Source of the DNA: Thiothrix winogradskyi | GTDB lineage: Bacteria > Pseudomonadota > Gammaproteobacteria > Thiotrichales > Thiotrichaceae | Assembly: GCF_021650935.1 (NCBI RefSeq) | Contig: NZ_CP091244.1 | Coordinates: forward strand, 1,054,001 to 1,118,000 | DNA length: 64,000 bases | Direction of reading: 5' to 3' | In this document: one piece after another, positions 24,987 to 33,285 of the stretch | How the letters are laid out: each line of letters opens with the position of its first letter | Numbering within the stretch: position 1 is the stretch's first letter | The notes under the pieces: generated by a model | The model's input: the letters and a program-made list of their open reading frames with translations, nothing else | What the model was told of the DNA's origin: nothing | Database searches by the model: none | Made by a program: the position numbers and the translations under genes

Positions 24987-26987
24987 TTACTTGCTCCCCA
25001 ATTTTTTATAGCTGTATACATTCCATTCCTGTTCCAAGCGTAAAAGCATTTCCTCGTAGCATTGTCCTTCACTACTCAGGTTGGTTTCTGCGTAAGCCGG
25101 ACGGAATGGCTTCTCCCATAATGGACTAAGCGGATTGATGGAAAAATTGCGAAACGCAGATAAAACAACACTGTCTTTTGCTTGTATCAGCGTCTGTTCA
25201 AGTCGGTTACACCATGTAAGCCAGTCAACTTGCACTATAGCTGTTTGCTTTTTTGCTATATTTTCAATTAGCTGCATCATTACTCTTGCTGGGTACTGGT
25301 TTGATTCAGGCATCCCTATTACATTGTTTGATTGCATAACGTTAGATTCAGTGTCATCCGTATCTGTTGGCAAGTCTTCATCTTCAGGTGGTTGTGGGAA
25401 ATTGAGCAATTGCCACCACGCATCTTCTAGTTCCAATTGCGGTAATGCAGTACCGGCAAAACGACCATGCTCATCCATCACCGGAACTTCAGTTTGAAAC
25501 TCGCTATCACCATTGAACCAACGAACCGTAACTTGCCGAGGTTTAGCTTCAACCCAATTAAAGTAGCCTGAATTATCTGTCGCGCATGGTGTGCCGGAAA
25601 CGCACAGTACATCAAACGGAGTTGTGTCTAAATTTCCAGCTTCATCCGGCACTTTGAGTTTTCCAATGCCATTACTTTCACACCAAACTAGGCAAGCTAC
25701 AGGAGCAGCAATAAATTGAGTATCACGTTCTGGCATTCCATCTCCTGCACTCAACTTATCAGGGGTTGAATTCAGGTCGTCCTTCCATTGCATAGGCAAA
25801 ACATTGGTGATTAAGTTCTGCGGCAAGGTTTCTTTGTTACCTTCCCATTGGAAATTTTGCGGGGCAATGATAATGCCAGCTTCAAGATTTCCACCTGATA
25901 CTGATGTTTTTTGTGCAAATCCAGGAAGTGTCAGATTGCCCGATCCTAGATACAACCATGCGTTATTGCAATACGGGGAATTTTTTCGATAAGTAGCTGA
26001 AAACAAAAATTTCGCATGTAAAAATTTTTCTTGTTTTCCTAGAAATGGCGGTTGACCTGCTTTTCTAACACTCCATCCCTGTTTTTTAATTGCATCAATA
26101 GAATGAACGATGCACTGGCAATCTAATGGATTTATGAAAACATCTATTTCAGCAGAGTTAGTTAACAAGTCCGCATCTTGAAGTGAATCAACGATTTTAC
26201 CAAGAACAGTAGGAAGACCCGCACTATTATTAGCTTCATAGAAACCTGACCCCATCGCAAGATAGTTACGACGGATATTTGGATCAGCAAGCTCTGAAAT
26301 CTTTCCAACTAACTGAGCTAAGAGGGAATGCCTGCGATTATCAAAGAAGCGGGATGATTCTGATGTTTTAATCTCACTGATTTTTTGTAACCATTTCTCG
26401 ACCTGTACCCTTTTTCTATAAGATTCAGTTTCAATGTTAGTACGCAATTGCAGCAGCCGATCATCAAAATACTCTGTCAGCCAAACCATCATCTGCCATG
26501 CTTTATGAACGTCTACACAAGCTTGTTGCCTTTCTTTATTTTTATGAATATCCGTCAAGGTTTGACTGTCAACATCAACTCGCCATGCTAGATCAAGACT
26601 ATCTTCAAGCGTATTTTTTGTCCAGTTTCCAGTGGAAACAATCAAGCGTATACACCATCGTGATTGCTCAGACTCATGTTGAAATCCCAGTATGGCAACT
26701 TTGGCATGTAACAATTTAAACGGTGGGTTTTTCCGTATTGGCAGATGCAACAAGCCCGGTGCAGCAGTCATCGAAATTTGTGGATTACCTGCATCTAGCA
26801 ATATCGCTAAAACGATACGCCCACTATAAGCACGTTGAGCATTAGTCTGATGTGAGAACCGTTCTAATGCATTATTAAGAAAATCACTATCGGCTGAGTA
26901 GCCACACAACCAACCAAAAGTTCCAATAAAATTCTCTGGTGGTTCAAAGTGATGCACCAAAGAAGGAGGAGAGAATTTGCTCATCAC
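24987..26987 (-). CDS. Phospholipase D-like (HKD) nuclease-family protein of the putative defence operon
   Basis: 666 residues. Two HxK motifs stand in the order expected of a PLD monomer with two half-sites: LLHAKVAILGF followed by STGNWT, and FLHAKFLFSAT followed by YLGSGNLTLPGF. The C-terminal 250 residues are unfamiliar and acidic (PPEDEDLPTDTDDTES). PLD-family proteins in defence operons are usually nucleases. The first bases overlap the stop of the upstream unknown gene by ATGA, and the helicase gene follows at once, so the three are expected as one complex or pathway. Confidence 0.8.
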   Translation of the reverse strand: MMSKFSPPSLVHHFEPPENFIGTFGWLCGYSADSDFLNNALERFSHQTNAQRAYSGRIVLAILLDAGNPQISMTAAPGLLHLPIRKNPPFKLLHAKVAILGFQHESEQSRWCIRLIVSTGNWTKNTLEDSLDLAWRVDVDSQTLTDIHKNKERQQACVDVHKAWQMMVWLTEYFDDRLLQLRTNIETESYRKRVQVEKWLQKISEIKTSESSRFFDNRRHSLLAQLVGKISELADPNIRRNYLAMGSGFYEANNSAGLPTVLGKIVDSLQDADLLTNSAEIDVFINPLDCQCIVHSIDAIKKQGWSVRKAGQPPFLGKQEKFLHAKFLFSATYRKNSPYCNNAWLYLGSGNLTLPGFAQKTSVSGGNLEAGIIIAPQNFQWEGNKETLPQNLITNVLPMQWKDDLNSTPDKLSAGDGMPERDTQFIAAPVACLVWCESNGIGKLKVPDEAGNLDTTPFDVLCVSGTPCATDNSGYFNWVEAKPRQVTVRWFNGDSEFQTEVPVMDEHGRFAGTALPQLELEDAWWQLLNFPQPPEDEDLPTDTDDTESNVMQSNNVIGMPESNQYPARVMMQLIENIAKKQTAIVQVDWLTWCNRLEQTLIQAKDSVVLSAFRNFSINPLSPLWEKPFRPAYAETNLSSEGQCYEEMLLRLEQEWNVYSYKKLGSK

Positions 26988-28312
26988 TCATCCTCCGTAT
27001 TTTTATTGCCAACTAACCACTGATCAAGCTGACCATGTAGATCAATATTTAATAGAAACAGATTGCGCATTCGGTAAGAAATTCCTTCTGGCCACTCAGG
27101 CCACTGCATATCAGATGAAACATCTGTTTCTATCCCTGAATCTTCTTGGTCATCAACGGTGTTGGAGTGTTGAGCTATATCTGAGCCAATGAATGCCATG
27201 CCGGGTACAATGAAATGGTTTCGCTGTTTCAATACACGACCATCACGTTGTACAAGACTGGTAATAATCTTTTCATCATCTTGTACGCATTCGTTTACAA
27301 AACTGGTGGCTATTTTGCTGGGAGAAGGATCATGACTGAGATGGATAAAATCTGTTGCTCGTTTTTTTAGTTCTGTAATCGCAGATTGAATTTCTGAAGG
27401 CAGAGCGTTTCGTAAATCTAGATGTTGCTTTGCTTGATTGCCAATCTGCAACTCCACTTGGTCTAATACATTAAGTGCAGCCTGACGAGTGAGAAAAAAC
27501 ATTCCACCGGATTGTAAATCATCCCAATGCAACTGTTCCAGCATCGGTGGCTTTGATCGCCAATCTAGCTTTTGCCCCGGATTGCCAAGCAAATATTCCA
27601 TCCAGTTTAAGGCAGCCTTGCGGCGATTCGCACCAAAACTATCTATATCGGCAGCGATGAGCCGTTCTCGCAAGAAGTCACAGGCATTCAACGGCATTGA
27701 TGTTTTGGGGGATAAAACAGGTCGTAGACCCGCAGTATTGATATTCTTTTTATTCCCATTTATCCATTCGGCAAGAATTTTAATGGGGGTTTTCTGGGAA
27801 CGATAATCGTCACAAACCATATTTGTCAGTGTATGACCATGATGGGTACACGCAAATGAGTTGAAACGCCCTCCATTTGACTCCACAAACCCTAACGCTC
27901 GTAATGCCTGAACTGTTGCCATCCGCATGGGTTGGGAAACATAAAAGCCAGATTTGGAAACAACGAAAAAACTGAGGTCTACCTTGCTTTTATTTTTTAA
28001 TTTGGTAACACCACGCAGGCGGGAATCCGCTTTCCTTGTCTCGTTCTTCTCGTTCAAGGCTAGACAGCATCCGAGTGCTTCAACCGCATTAGCAACCCTA
28101 ATGTTATCTACTGGCTTGCCTTGACTTCGCACATACTCGGCAACACTGACTCCAAGTGTGGCAAGAAATAATTGTTTGCCAAACCAAACACCCCCCATGC
28201 CGGGTACAGCAAGATCATTGAATGCACGGACAGCAGCACCAAGCCCTAAAGTACGTGTACGTTTGGTGCTTTCCAGTGTTTCTGCACCAAGTAGCCCCCA
28301 AGAATAAGTCAT
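26984..28312 (-). CDS. Unknown protein, first gene of the putative defence operon
   Basis: 442 residues from ATG 28312 (AGGA upstream); a TTG at 28339 would add nine residues. I do not recognise the family. It has a Gly-rich N-terminus (TLGLGAAVRAFNDLAVPGMGGVWFG), a winged-helix-like stretch (MATVQALRALGFVESNGGRF) and two Cys-His pairs (SFACTHHGHT) that might bind metal. The C-terminus is acidic. Gene order and overlaps tie it to the PLD-family and helicase proteins. A target-recognition or regulatory role is a guess from position only. Confidence 0.6.
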   Translation of the reverse strand: MTYSWGLLGAETLESTKRTRTLGLGAAVRAFNDLAVPGMGGVWFGKQLFLATLGVSVAEYVRSQGKPVDNIRVANAVEALGCCLALNEKNETRKADSRLRGVTKLKNKSKVDLSFFVVSKSGFYVSQPMRMATVQALRALGFVESNGGRFNSFACTHHGHTLTNMVCDDYRSQKTPIKILAEWINGNKKNINTAGLRPVLSPKTSMPLNACDFLRERLIAADIDSFGANRRKAALNWMEYLLGNPGQKLDWRSKPPMLEQLHWDDLQSGGMFFLTRQAALNVLDQVELQIGNQAKQHLDLRNALPSEIQSAITELKKRATDFIHLSHDPSPSKIATSFVNECVQDDEKIITSLVQRDGRVLKQRNHFIVPGMAFIGSDIAQHSNTVDDQEDSGIETDVSSDMQWPEWPEGISYRMRNLFLLNIDLHGQLDQWLVGNKNTEDE

Positions 28313-28401
28313 TGATAGTCGTCCTATTCGTAGCCCCAAAAGATTAAAATTCTATCAGGTAAAATGTGTGAAGTGTATACGAATAGGTTTTATAAATGTA
28401 A

Positions 28402-28590
28402 GTTTCTACAATTCCAGCAACATCCCATCAAACGCAACCTCAATCCCCGCTGCTGCCAGTTCAGCACGTTCGGGCGAGGTTTCTTCCAGAATCGGGTTGA
28501 TATTGTTGATGTCAATTAGAATCTTGCGGGTATCGGGAAAATTCCCTAGTCATTCGATCATGCAGCTCTAACCCGATTACGGCAGAGTCA
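28402..28590 (-). pseudogene. Decayed copy of the 3' end of pqqB
   Basis: About 185 bases matching the intact pqqB tail (30396-30590) at close to 89 percent over the best 155 bases, including the stop codon region, then fading with small insertions. It has no start and cannot encode PqqB. The divergence is far larger than that of the adjoining pqqC fragment, so it entered earlier or from another strain. Confidence 0.8.
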
Positions 28591-28602
28591 TTTAGGAAGT
28601 CT

Positions 28603-28662
28603 ATAGCGCCCCAATGAGCGCAATTGCTGTTCAAATTCGGCGGGTGTCCACGCGGTCGTCAT
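28603..28662 (-). pseudogene. 5' fragment of pqqC (duplicate)
   Basis: The first 20 codons of pqqC including its ATG (28660-28662), with a single mismatch from 21510-21569, running directly into the pqqB remnant. Together with 28765-28825 it forms a 125-bp copy of the pqqC start and promoter, interrupted by a MITE. Confidence 0.85.
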
Positions 28663-28668
28663 CGGTTA

Positions 28669-28764
28669 TAGGAATCCGCCCTGATTCGTGTAGAGTTGCT
28701 GCCATTGGAAGTTAAAGGAAGCCACGAATGGATTGGCCTTTACACGAATCAGAGCGGATTCCTA
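28669..28764. mobile_element. 96-bp MITE with TA target duplication (IS630/mariner type)
   Basis: Ends are inverted repeats of about 25 bases with one mismatch (TAGGAATCCGCCCTGATTCG on the left; the right end begins TAGGAATCCGCTCTGATTCG in reverse complement). TA flanks both sides (28667-28668 and 28765-28766). The intact sequence at 21574-21575 shows the empty site with a single TA, which proves the insertion boundaries. It has no coding capacity. Confidence 0.88.
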
Positions 28765-28825
28765 TATCTCCTCTCCCAAAGATTGTCCACAGTATGGAAG
28801 TCGTGGGGTTGGAGAAAGGTTGGTT
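28765..28825 (-). repeat. Duplicate of the pqqC promoter with CCAACC box
   Basis: Identical to 21574-21634, including both CCAACC units (28807-28812, 28818-28823) and the -10 candidate. The MITE now separates it from the pqqC 5' fragment. It may still fire and send a short leftward transcript through the scar toward the unknown defence gene at 28312. Confidence 0.8.
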
Positions 28826-28897
28826 CATACGGAATGGAGAGCATGTCATGTCGCGTGCTAAACTCTCTGTATACCCCAACCTAAATGTTGCCACATT

Positions 28898-30160
28898 ATG
28901 ATCCAGTTTCCTTACGGCATCAGTGATTTCCACCTTATCCGCACAAAAGGGTATTTGTACCTTGATCGCACGGTCGCTATTCCAGATTTGGAAACGGTTG
29001 GACGACAGCTAGTATTCCTGCGCCCGCGCCGTTTCGGGAAATCCTTGCTGCTGTCAACGTTGGCGAACTACTACGATTTGTATGCGGCGGATGAATTTTC
29101 TACGCTGTTTGGCGACCTTGCCATTGGCAAAAATCCTACCGCCGAACGTAACCAGTACTTGATCTTGCGTTGGGATTTTTCCAAAGTATCGGCTCAGGGC
29201 GATCTTGCCGCGATTACTGGCAACCTGTTCCGCCACCTGAACGAGTGCATCAAGGGTTTCGCCCAAAAATATCAGGCAATCCTCAAGTTTCCGATTACGG
29301 TGTATGCAGAGGATGCGCTGGCAAGTTTTGATTCTTTAGCCAACAGTGTGAAAAACAGCGGGCACACCCTCTACCTGCTGATTGACGAATACGACAATTT
29401 CGCCAATGAAATCCTCACCAGTGACCCGCGTGACCGGGTACGTTACCACGACCTGCTAGAGGGTGAGGGCGTATTGAAAACCTTGTTCAAAGTTATCAAA
29501 GCCAGTGCGTCCGAAGGCAATATTTCGCGGGTATTCATCACCGGCGTTTCCCCCGTGGTATTGAGCGACATGACCAGCGGCTACAATGTCGCCACCAGTA
29601 TTTATCTGGATGAACGTTTCAATGCCTTGTGTGGGGTGACGCAAGACGAACTGATCTTGTTATTGCAGCAAACCCTGCAAGCCCATCAGCAGGATAGCAG
29701 TAAGGTTGCGGATATTCTGGATGTGATGCGGCGATTCTATAACGGCTACCGCTTTTGCGAAGTGTTGACGTTGCCGCTGGTGTATAACCCCACCTTGAGC
29801 TTTTACTTTTTGCGCCATTACCAGCAGAACGGCGATATGCCGCGCCAAATGCTCGACGGCAATCTGGCGATGGATGCGGGGCGTATCCGTTACATTGCCA
29901 ACCTGCCAGCCGGTGCGGCTGTGATTGACCAAATTCTGGATGAAACCCGCACGACCCCCTTGCGGCAACTGGAAACCCGCTTCGGGGTAGAACAATTGCA
30001 ACGGGTGCAACACGACCCGACCTACATGCTCTCCCTGCTGTATTTTTTTGGGGTGTTGACGATAGCGGATGTGGATGGCATGGGGCGGCTAGTGCTGGCA
30101 ATTCCCAATCTGGTGATCCGTGGCTTGATTCAAAACGTTGATTCAGTGACGTTATTCTGA
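28898..30160 (+). pseudogene. AAA-ATPase-like protein, truncated before its nuclease-like domain
   Basis: 420 residues of the AAA-ATPase_like family that normally continues into a PD-(D/E)xK-type DUF1703 domain (total near 520-560). The P-loop variant FLRPRRFGKSLLLSTL, the Walker B LLIDEYDNF and a sensor ITGVSP are present. The frame stops at 30160 after LVIRGLIQNVDSVTLF. The last part of the family continues in another frame at 30162, and about 100 residues holding the E-x-K nuclease core are missing. It therefore looks like a deletion derivative. It lies between the pqqB remnant and intact pqqB. Confidence 0.78.
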
Positions 30161-30161
30161 C

Positions 30162-30377
30162 TTGGCAGACACTAGGCTCACGGCGGAACAAGTGCGTAAC
30201 CAATCCCGCGAAACCTTGGCGGCATTACCCGTGGTGCAAACAGCGATGCAGGCGGCTTTGACCCAGTTGCAGGATTACCGTCAGGCACTGGAAACCAAAT
30301 ACCAGCAGCCAGACCGCCTGCATTGTCTGGCCGTGGTGGCACTGGGGTTTGAGCGGGTGCTGTGGCAAGCGTGCTGA
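30162..30377 (+). pseudogene. C-terminal fragment of the same AAA-ATPase/DUF1703 gene
   Basis: Up to 71 codons that read as the family C-terminus (TAEQVRNQSRETLAALPVV, YRQALETKYQQP, AVVALGFERVLW). No ribosome site is evident and the nominal start is a TTG. It is separated from the upstream part by a frame change and by the loss of the central nuclease motif. Confidence 0.75.
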
Positions 30378-30398
30378 TGACTTTATAGCAGCGGGTTT

Positions 30399-31316
30399 TT
30401 ACAATTCCAACAACATCCCATCAAACGCAACCTCAATCCCCGCCGCCGCCAGCTCAGCACGTTCGGGCGAGGTTTCTTCCAGAATCGGGTTGGTATTATT
30501 GATGTGAATCAGAATCTTGCGCACAGCGGGGAAATTCGCCAGCCATTCGATCATGCCGCCTTCGCCGGATTGCGGCAGATGCCCCATTTGACGGGCAAGT
30601 TTCGTCCCGACCTGACGGCGTGACATTTCATCATCTGTCCAGCACGTGCCATCCACCAGCACACAATCGGCATCGGCGAAAAATGGCTGTAAGTGCGGTT
30701 CGATTTCGCCTAAGCCGGGGGCGTAAAACAATTTGCCACCCGTAGCGGTATCTTCAAACCAGAAACCAACATTATCGCCGGGGGTAGGGTGTTCGCGGTG
30801 CGGGGAATACGGCGGCGCTTTGCTGTGCAAACTCACGGGGGTAATGCGCAGATTATCGAGGGTGGGAATGCTGAACGCCGTGCCATCCAGCGGTAAGGCA
30901 TGGCGGTTAGTGCCGCAATAGTGTTGCAGCATGTTCAGAATCGGAAAGCCCGTGGTCAGGTCTTCGTACACGCTATCCGTGCAATACAGTTCCAGCGGCT
31001 GTTTGCTTTCACGCAAAATCAGCAAGCCCGTGGTGTGGTCAATTTGGCTATCCGCCAGCATCACCGCCACAATACCGGTATCGCGCAATTGGCGAGCGGG
31101 TTGCAATAATTCATGGTTAGCGTTGAGTTGGGTACGGATGTCCGGTGAAGCATTCACCAGCAACCAGTTCACTTTGTCGGTGGAAACCGCAATGGAGGAT
31201 TGGGTACGCGAACGGGCAATAATCTCACCCGTTCGCTCCCCGGCACACATTGGGCAATTACAGTTCCATTGGGGAAATCCACCGCCCGCCGCAGAACCGA
31301 GTACCAAGACAAACAA
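30399..31316 (-). CDS. pqqB: PqqB, PQQ biosynthesis metallo-hydrolase-fold oxygenase
   Basis: 305 residues. The opening [19 protein letters not shown], with its Cys pair for zinc, and [10 protein letters not shown] in the metallo-beta-lactamase position, are diagnostic. It acts on the cross-linked PqqA-derived Glu-Tyr intermediate, reported as a tyrosine hydroxylase in the pathway. The first usable codon is TTG 31316, two bases after the pqqA stop; no ATG is available nearby in frame. Its 3' end is partly duplicated at 28402-28590. Confidence 0.94.
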   Translation of the reverse strand: MFVLVLGSAAGGGFPQWNCNCPMCAGERTGEIIARSRTQSSIAVSTDKVNWLLVNASPDIRTQLNANHELLQPARQLRDTGIVAVMLADSQIDHTTGLLILRESKQPLELYCTDSVYEDLTTGFPILNMLQHYCGTNRHALPLDGTAFSIPTLDNLRITPVSLHSKAPPYSPHREHPTPGDNVGFWFEDTATGGKLFYAPGLGEIEPHLQPFFADADCVLVDGTCWTDDEMSRRQVGTKLARQMGHLPQSGEGGMIEWLANFPAVRKILIHINNTNPILEETSPERAELAAAGIEVAFDGMLLEL

Positions 31317-31318
31317 GA

Positions 31319-31405
31319 TTAACGATTCATAATGTACAGGTTAATCTCGAAACCGTAGCGCATTTCGTTGAATGCCGGTTTAGTCCATTTCAGTGACTTT
31401 TTCAT
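31319..31405 (-). CDS. pqqA: PqqA precursor peptide of PQQ
   Basis: 28 codons: the peptide begins [20 protein letters not shown] and contains FEINLYI, with Glu20 and Tyr24 in the E-x3-Y spacing that supplies the PQQ skeleton. ATG 31405 has AGGAGAC upstream. It is too short for ordinary gene calling. It immediately precedes pqqB and has the CCAACC promoter, so it is the first gene of the split pqq operon. Confidence 0.93.
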   Translation of the reverse strand: MKKSLKWTKPAFNEMRYGFEINLYIMNR

Positions 31406-31440
31406 GGGTTGTCTCCTAGTTAGGTTAATGGTGAGTTTAT

Positions 31441-31473
31441 AGCATACCGCAATCGAGGTTGGTGGAAGGTTGG
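31441..31473 (-). promoter_or_regulatory. Tandem CCAACC box and -10 of pqqAB
   Basis: Minus-strand CCAACCTTCCACCAACC (31457-31473, period 11) is followed after 10 bases by TATGCT (31441-31446), 36 bases before the pqqA ATG. Confidence 0.75.
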
Positions 31474-31502
31474 TGATGTTATGGGAGCATGTGAAATTTA
31501 CC

Positions 31503-31537
31503 AAAAAGAAAGGCTGGGAAAGGAGTCAACCCAGCCT
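31503..31537 (-). terminator. Rho-independent terminator of the porin gene
   Basis: Minus-strand AGGCTGGG / CCCAGCCT stem (31530-31537 with 31511-31518) followed by TTCTTTTT. It separates the porin gene from the pqqA promoter. Confidence 0.8.
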
Positions 31538-31603
31538 CAAACGGCGTGAAACGCCAGACGGTGGCTTACGCAAGCAGTACAACGCAAGCCAGAGGAGGAA
31601 CTT

Positions 31604-32821
31604 TTAGAACGACAACATTGCACCAACGGCAACACTACCGGATTTGTCTTCGCCAACACCCGCTAATTCACTGGTTTGGTTAGACGCTTCGCCAATGAGG
31701 GTGAGGCTGTCGGTGAGTTTGTGGTAAGCGCCCACGGTCACTTTGTCATTTTTGACTTTAGTGAGTTTGGTTTGCTCACTTTCAGAGTAGTTGACGCCCA
31801 ATTTGGTTTTGCCCACGGTATAACTGGCTTGTGCCATGTAGCCTTCCACTTCTTCAGCTTCGCCGGTCGTGCTACTAAAGCCGGGGAAAATAATCCCGCC
31901 CAAACCGAGGGTATCCATGCCTTCGCCTTGATAATACGCACCGGCAAAACTGGCTTTATTCACATCGACTTTAGCGAAGACATCCGTACCGCTGATGCTG
32001 GGTTTATCACCATTGGCGAGACGGACTTTTTGATTGATTGCTGTGGCGGAAACCTTTGCTTTTACGCCTTTGCCGCCATCCCAGTCATAGCTGATTTTGC
32101 CGTGAACACCAGGCTGTCCGCCATCACCAGTGGATTTGCCGTTGGATTCGACCCCATCCACGGGGTTGAAAATCCCGACGGTTGCTTCCACCCCGTTTTT
32201 CTTCGGTGCCGTCCAGTTAATTTGTGCCAGACGGTCGGTATACACATAGCCATAACCCAAACCGCCAAGGGTAGTATGCCCGGGGCCTGCGGAAGCGAAG
32301 GTTGCACCATTGCCAATCAAGCTCATGTCATTAATGATCGGGTCAAAGCCAAACAAACCGAAATCACGCCCGGCTTTGACAGTCCCCATCTTGTCGTTGC
32401 CGAAGGTCAGGTAGACTTGACGCGCATCCACCGTGGAAAAGTCCAGCGCATCACCCGGTAAACCATTGGCATCTTGTGACGCCATTCCGTAGTACACATT
32501 GACGTTACCACTGAGGTCGTAGCCACTCTGTTTCGTTTTGGCACTGAAATTCAGTGACGCGGGTAATAAACCGTTGGAAACACTATGGGTATCGCCACTG
32601 GCAGTTCCACCCGCATCCAAATCAGCACATGCCAAGCCAGCCATCGTGCCACCTTTCGCGCCCAAATCGCCAGCATCACAGGTGGTCACGGTGTAAAACG
32701 TATTAACATTGCCACCCAAGCCCAATTCCCAATCGCCCGCCTGCCAAGTGGCGGCATGGGCAGCTAGGCTGCATGTGCTGAACGCAAGGATAATTGCCAA
32801 TGTAATGGGATTCTTATTCAT
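31604..32821 (-). CDS. Gram-negative porin
   Basis: 405 residues with a signal peptide (LAIILAFSTCSLAAHA) and a general-porin pattern: N-terminal WELGLGGNVNTFYTV, a constriction-type region (AGRDFGLFGFDP), and a C-terminal SVAVGAMLSF ending in Phe for BAM recognition. Its promoter has four consecutive 11-base CCAACC-type units, the longest array in the window, so it is probably the outer-membrane entry pore for alcohols or another small substrate of this regulon. A terminator follows at 31503-31537. Confidence 0.88.
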   Translation of the reverse strand: MNKNPITLAIILAFSTCSLAAHAATWQAGDWELGLGGNVNTFYTVTTCDAGDLGAKGGTMAGLACADLDAGGTASGDTHSVSNGLLPASLNFSAKTKQSGYDLSGNVNVYYGMASQDANGLPGDALDFSTVDARQVYLTFGNDKMGTVKAGRDFGLFGFDPIINDMSLIGNGATFASAGPGHTTLGGLGYGYVYTDRLAQINWTAPKKNGVEATVGIFNPVDGVESNGKSTGDGGQPGVHGKISYDWDGGKGVKAKVSATAINQKVRLANGDKPSISGTDVFAKVDVNKASFAGAYYQGEGMDTLGLGGIIFPGFSSTTGEAEEVEGYMAQASYTVGKTKLGVNYSESEQTKLTKVKNDKVTVGAYHKLTDSLTLIGEASNQTSELAGVGEDKSGSVAVGAMLSF

Positions 32822-32885
32822 AAGTATTCTCCTCTCCGTAAATCAAACAAGTATGTTGATGCGCCGTGTTGCGGGCGACGTCTGA

Positions 32886-32940
32886 ACCTTAATTTGACCA
32901 AGGTTGGGAAAAGGTCGGGAAAAGGTTGGTGCAAGGTTGG
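32886..32940 (-). promoter_or_regulatory. Four-unit CCAACC array and -10 of the porin gene
   Basis: On the plus strand GGTTGG, GGTCGG, GGTTGG, GGTTGG begin at 32902, 32913, 32924 and 32935, exactly 11 apart. On the minus strand the last unit is followed after 10 bases by TAAGGT (32886-32891). Confidence 0.78.
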
Positions 32941-33215
32941 TGTTTTGTGAAAATACGGATTTTTTATGAATATTTTCGTGATTATCTGTTTATTTTTGTT
33001 AAATTGTCTTTGGATTTTAATATTAAAAATCAATTTTTTACAAAAGGTTATCGCAGCTTCTGGTGCGCTGGGTGAATGAGGTTTTTTGAATATTTTTATT
33101 TATTTTTTACTGTTTGGCTAATGTGTTTTCTATTAATCTGTTGGTCACTGTGCTAATCTCCGTGTATTGCCACAAGTTTGCTTCGGCGTCTTGTGCATGA
33201 CGTTAACACCTGAAA

Positions 33216-33232
33216 GGTTGGAAAAAGGTTGG
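33216..33232 (+). promoter_or_regulatory. Tandem GGTTGG box before the GAF regulator gene (reversed orientation)
   Basis: GGTTGGAAAAAGGTTGG with an 11-base period, 54 bases before the regulator ATG. Relative to its gene it is inverted compared with the activated promoters, so it may mediate autoregulation or be repressive. Confidence 0.65.
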
Positions 33233-33285
33233 GAGGCTTTTTTCTAACCGTTACAACCGCTTGAACTAAACGCAGGAGGAGGCGT

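Larger units (their letters stand above)
32822..33285. other. Long AT-rich divergent intergenic region
   Basis: 464 bases between the porin and the GAF regulator. It holds the porin box array (32886-32940) and the regulator box (33216-33232). Between them is a strongly AT-rich tract with runs of T and A (about 32945-33150). I see no gene or hairpin in it; curvature or a nucleoid-protein site is possible. Confidence 0.6.

Noticed and set aside
28696..28884. Small open frame across the MITE as a gene
   Set aside because: It crosses the terminal repeat and the copied pqqC promoter and has no ribosome site or family.
31676..32461. A 261-codon open frame antisense to the porin
   Set aside because: It is the mirror of a porin with clear signal peptide and C-terminal Phe; no independent start or family.
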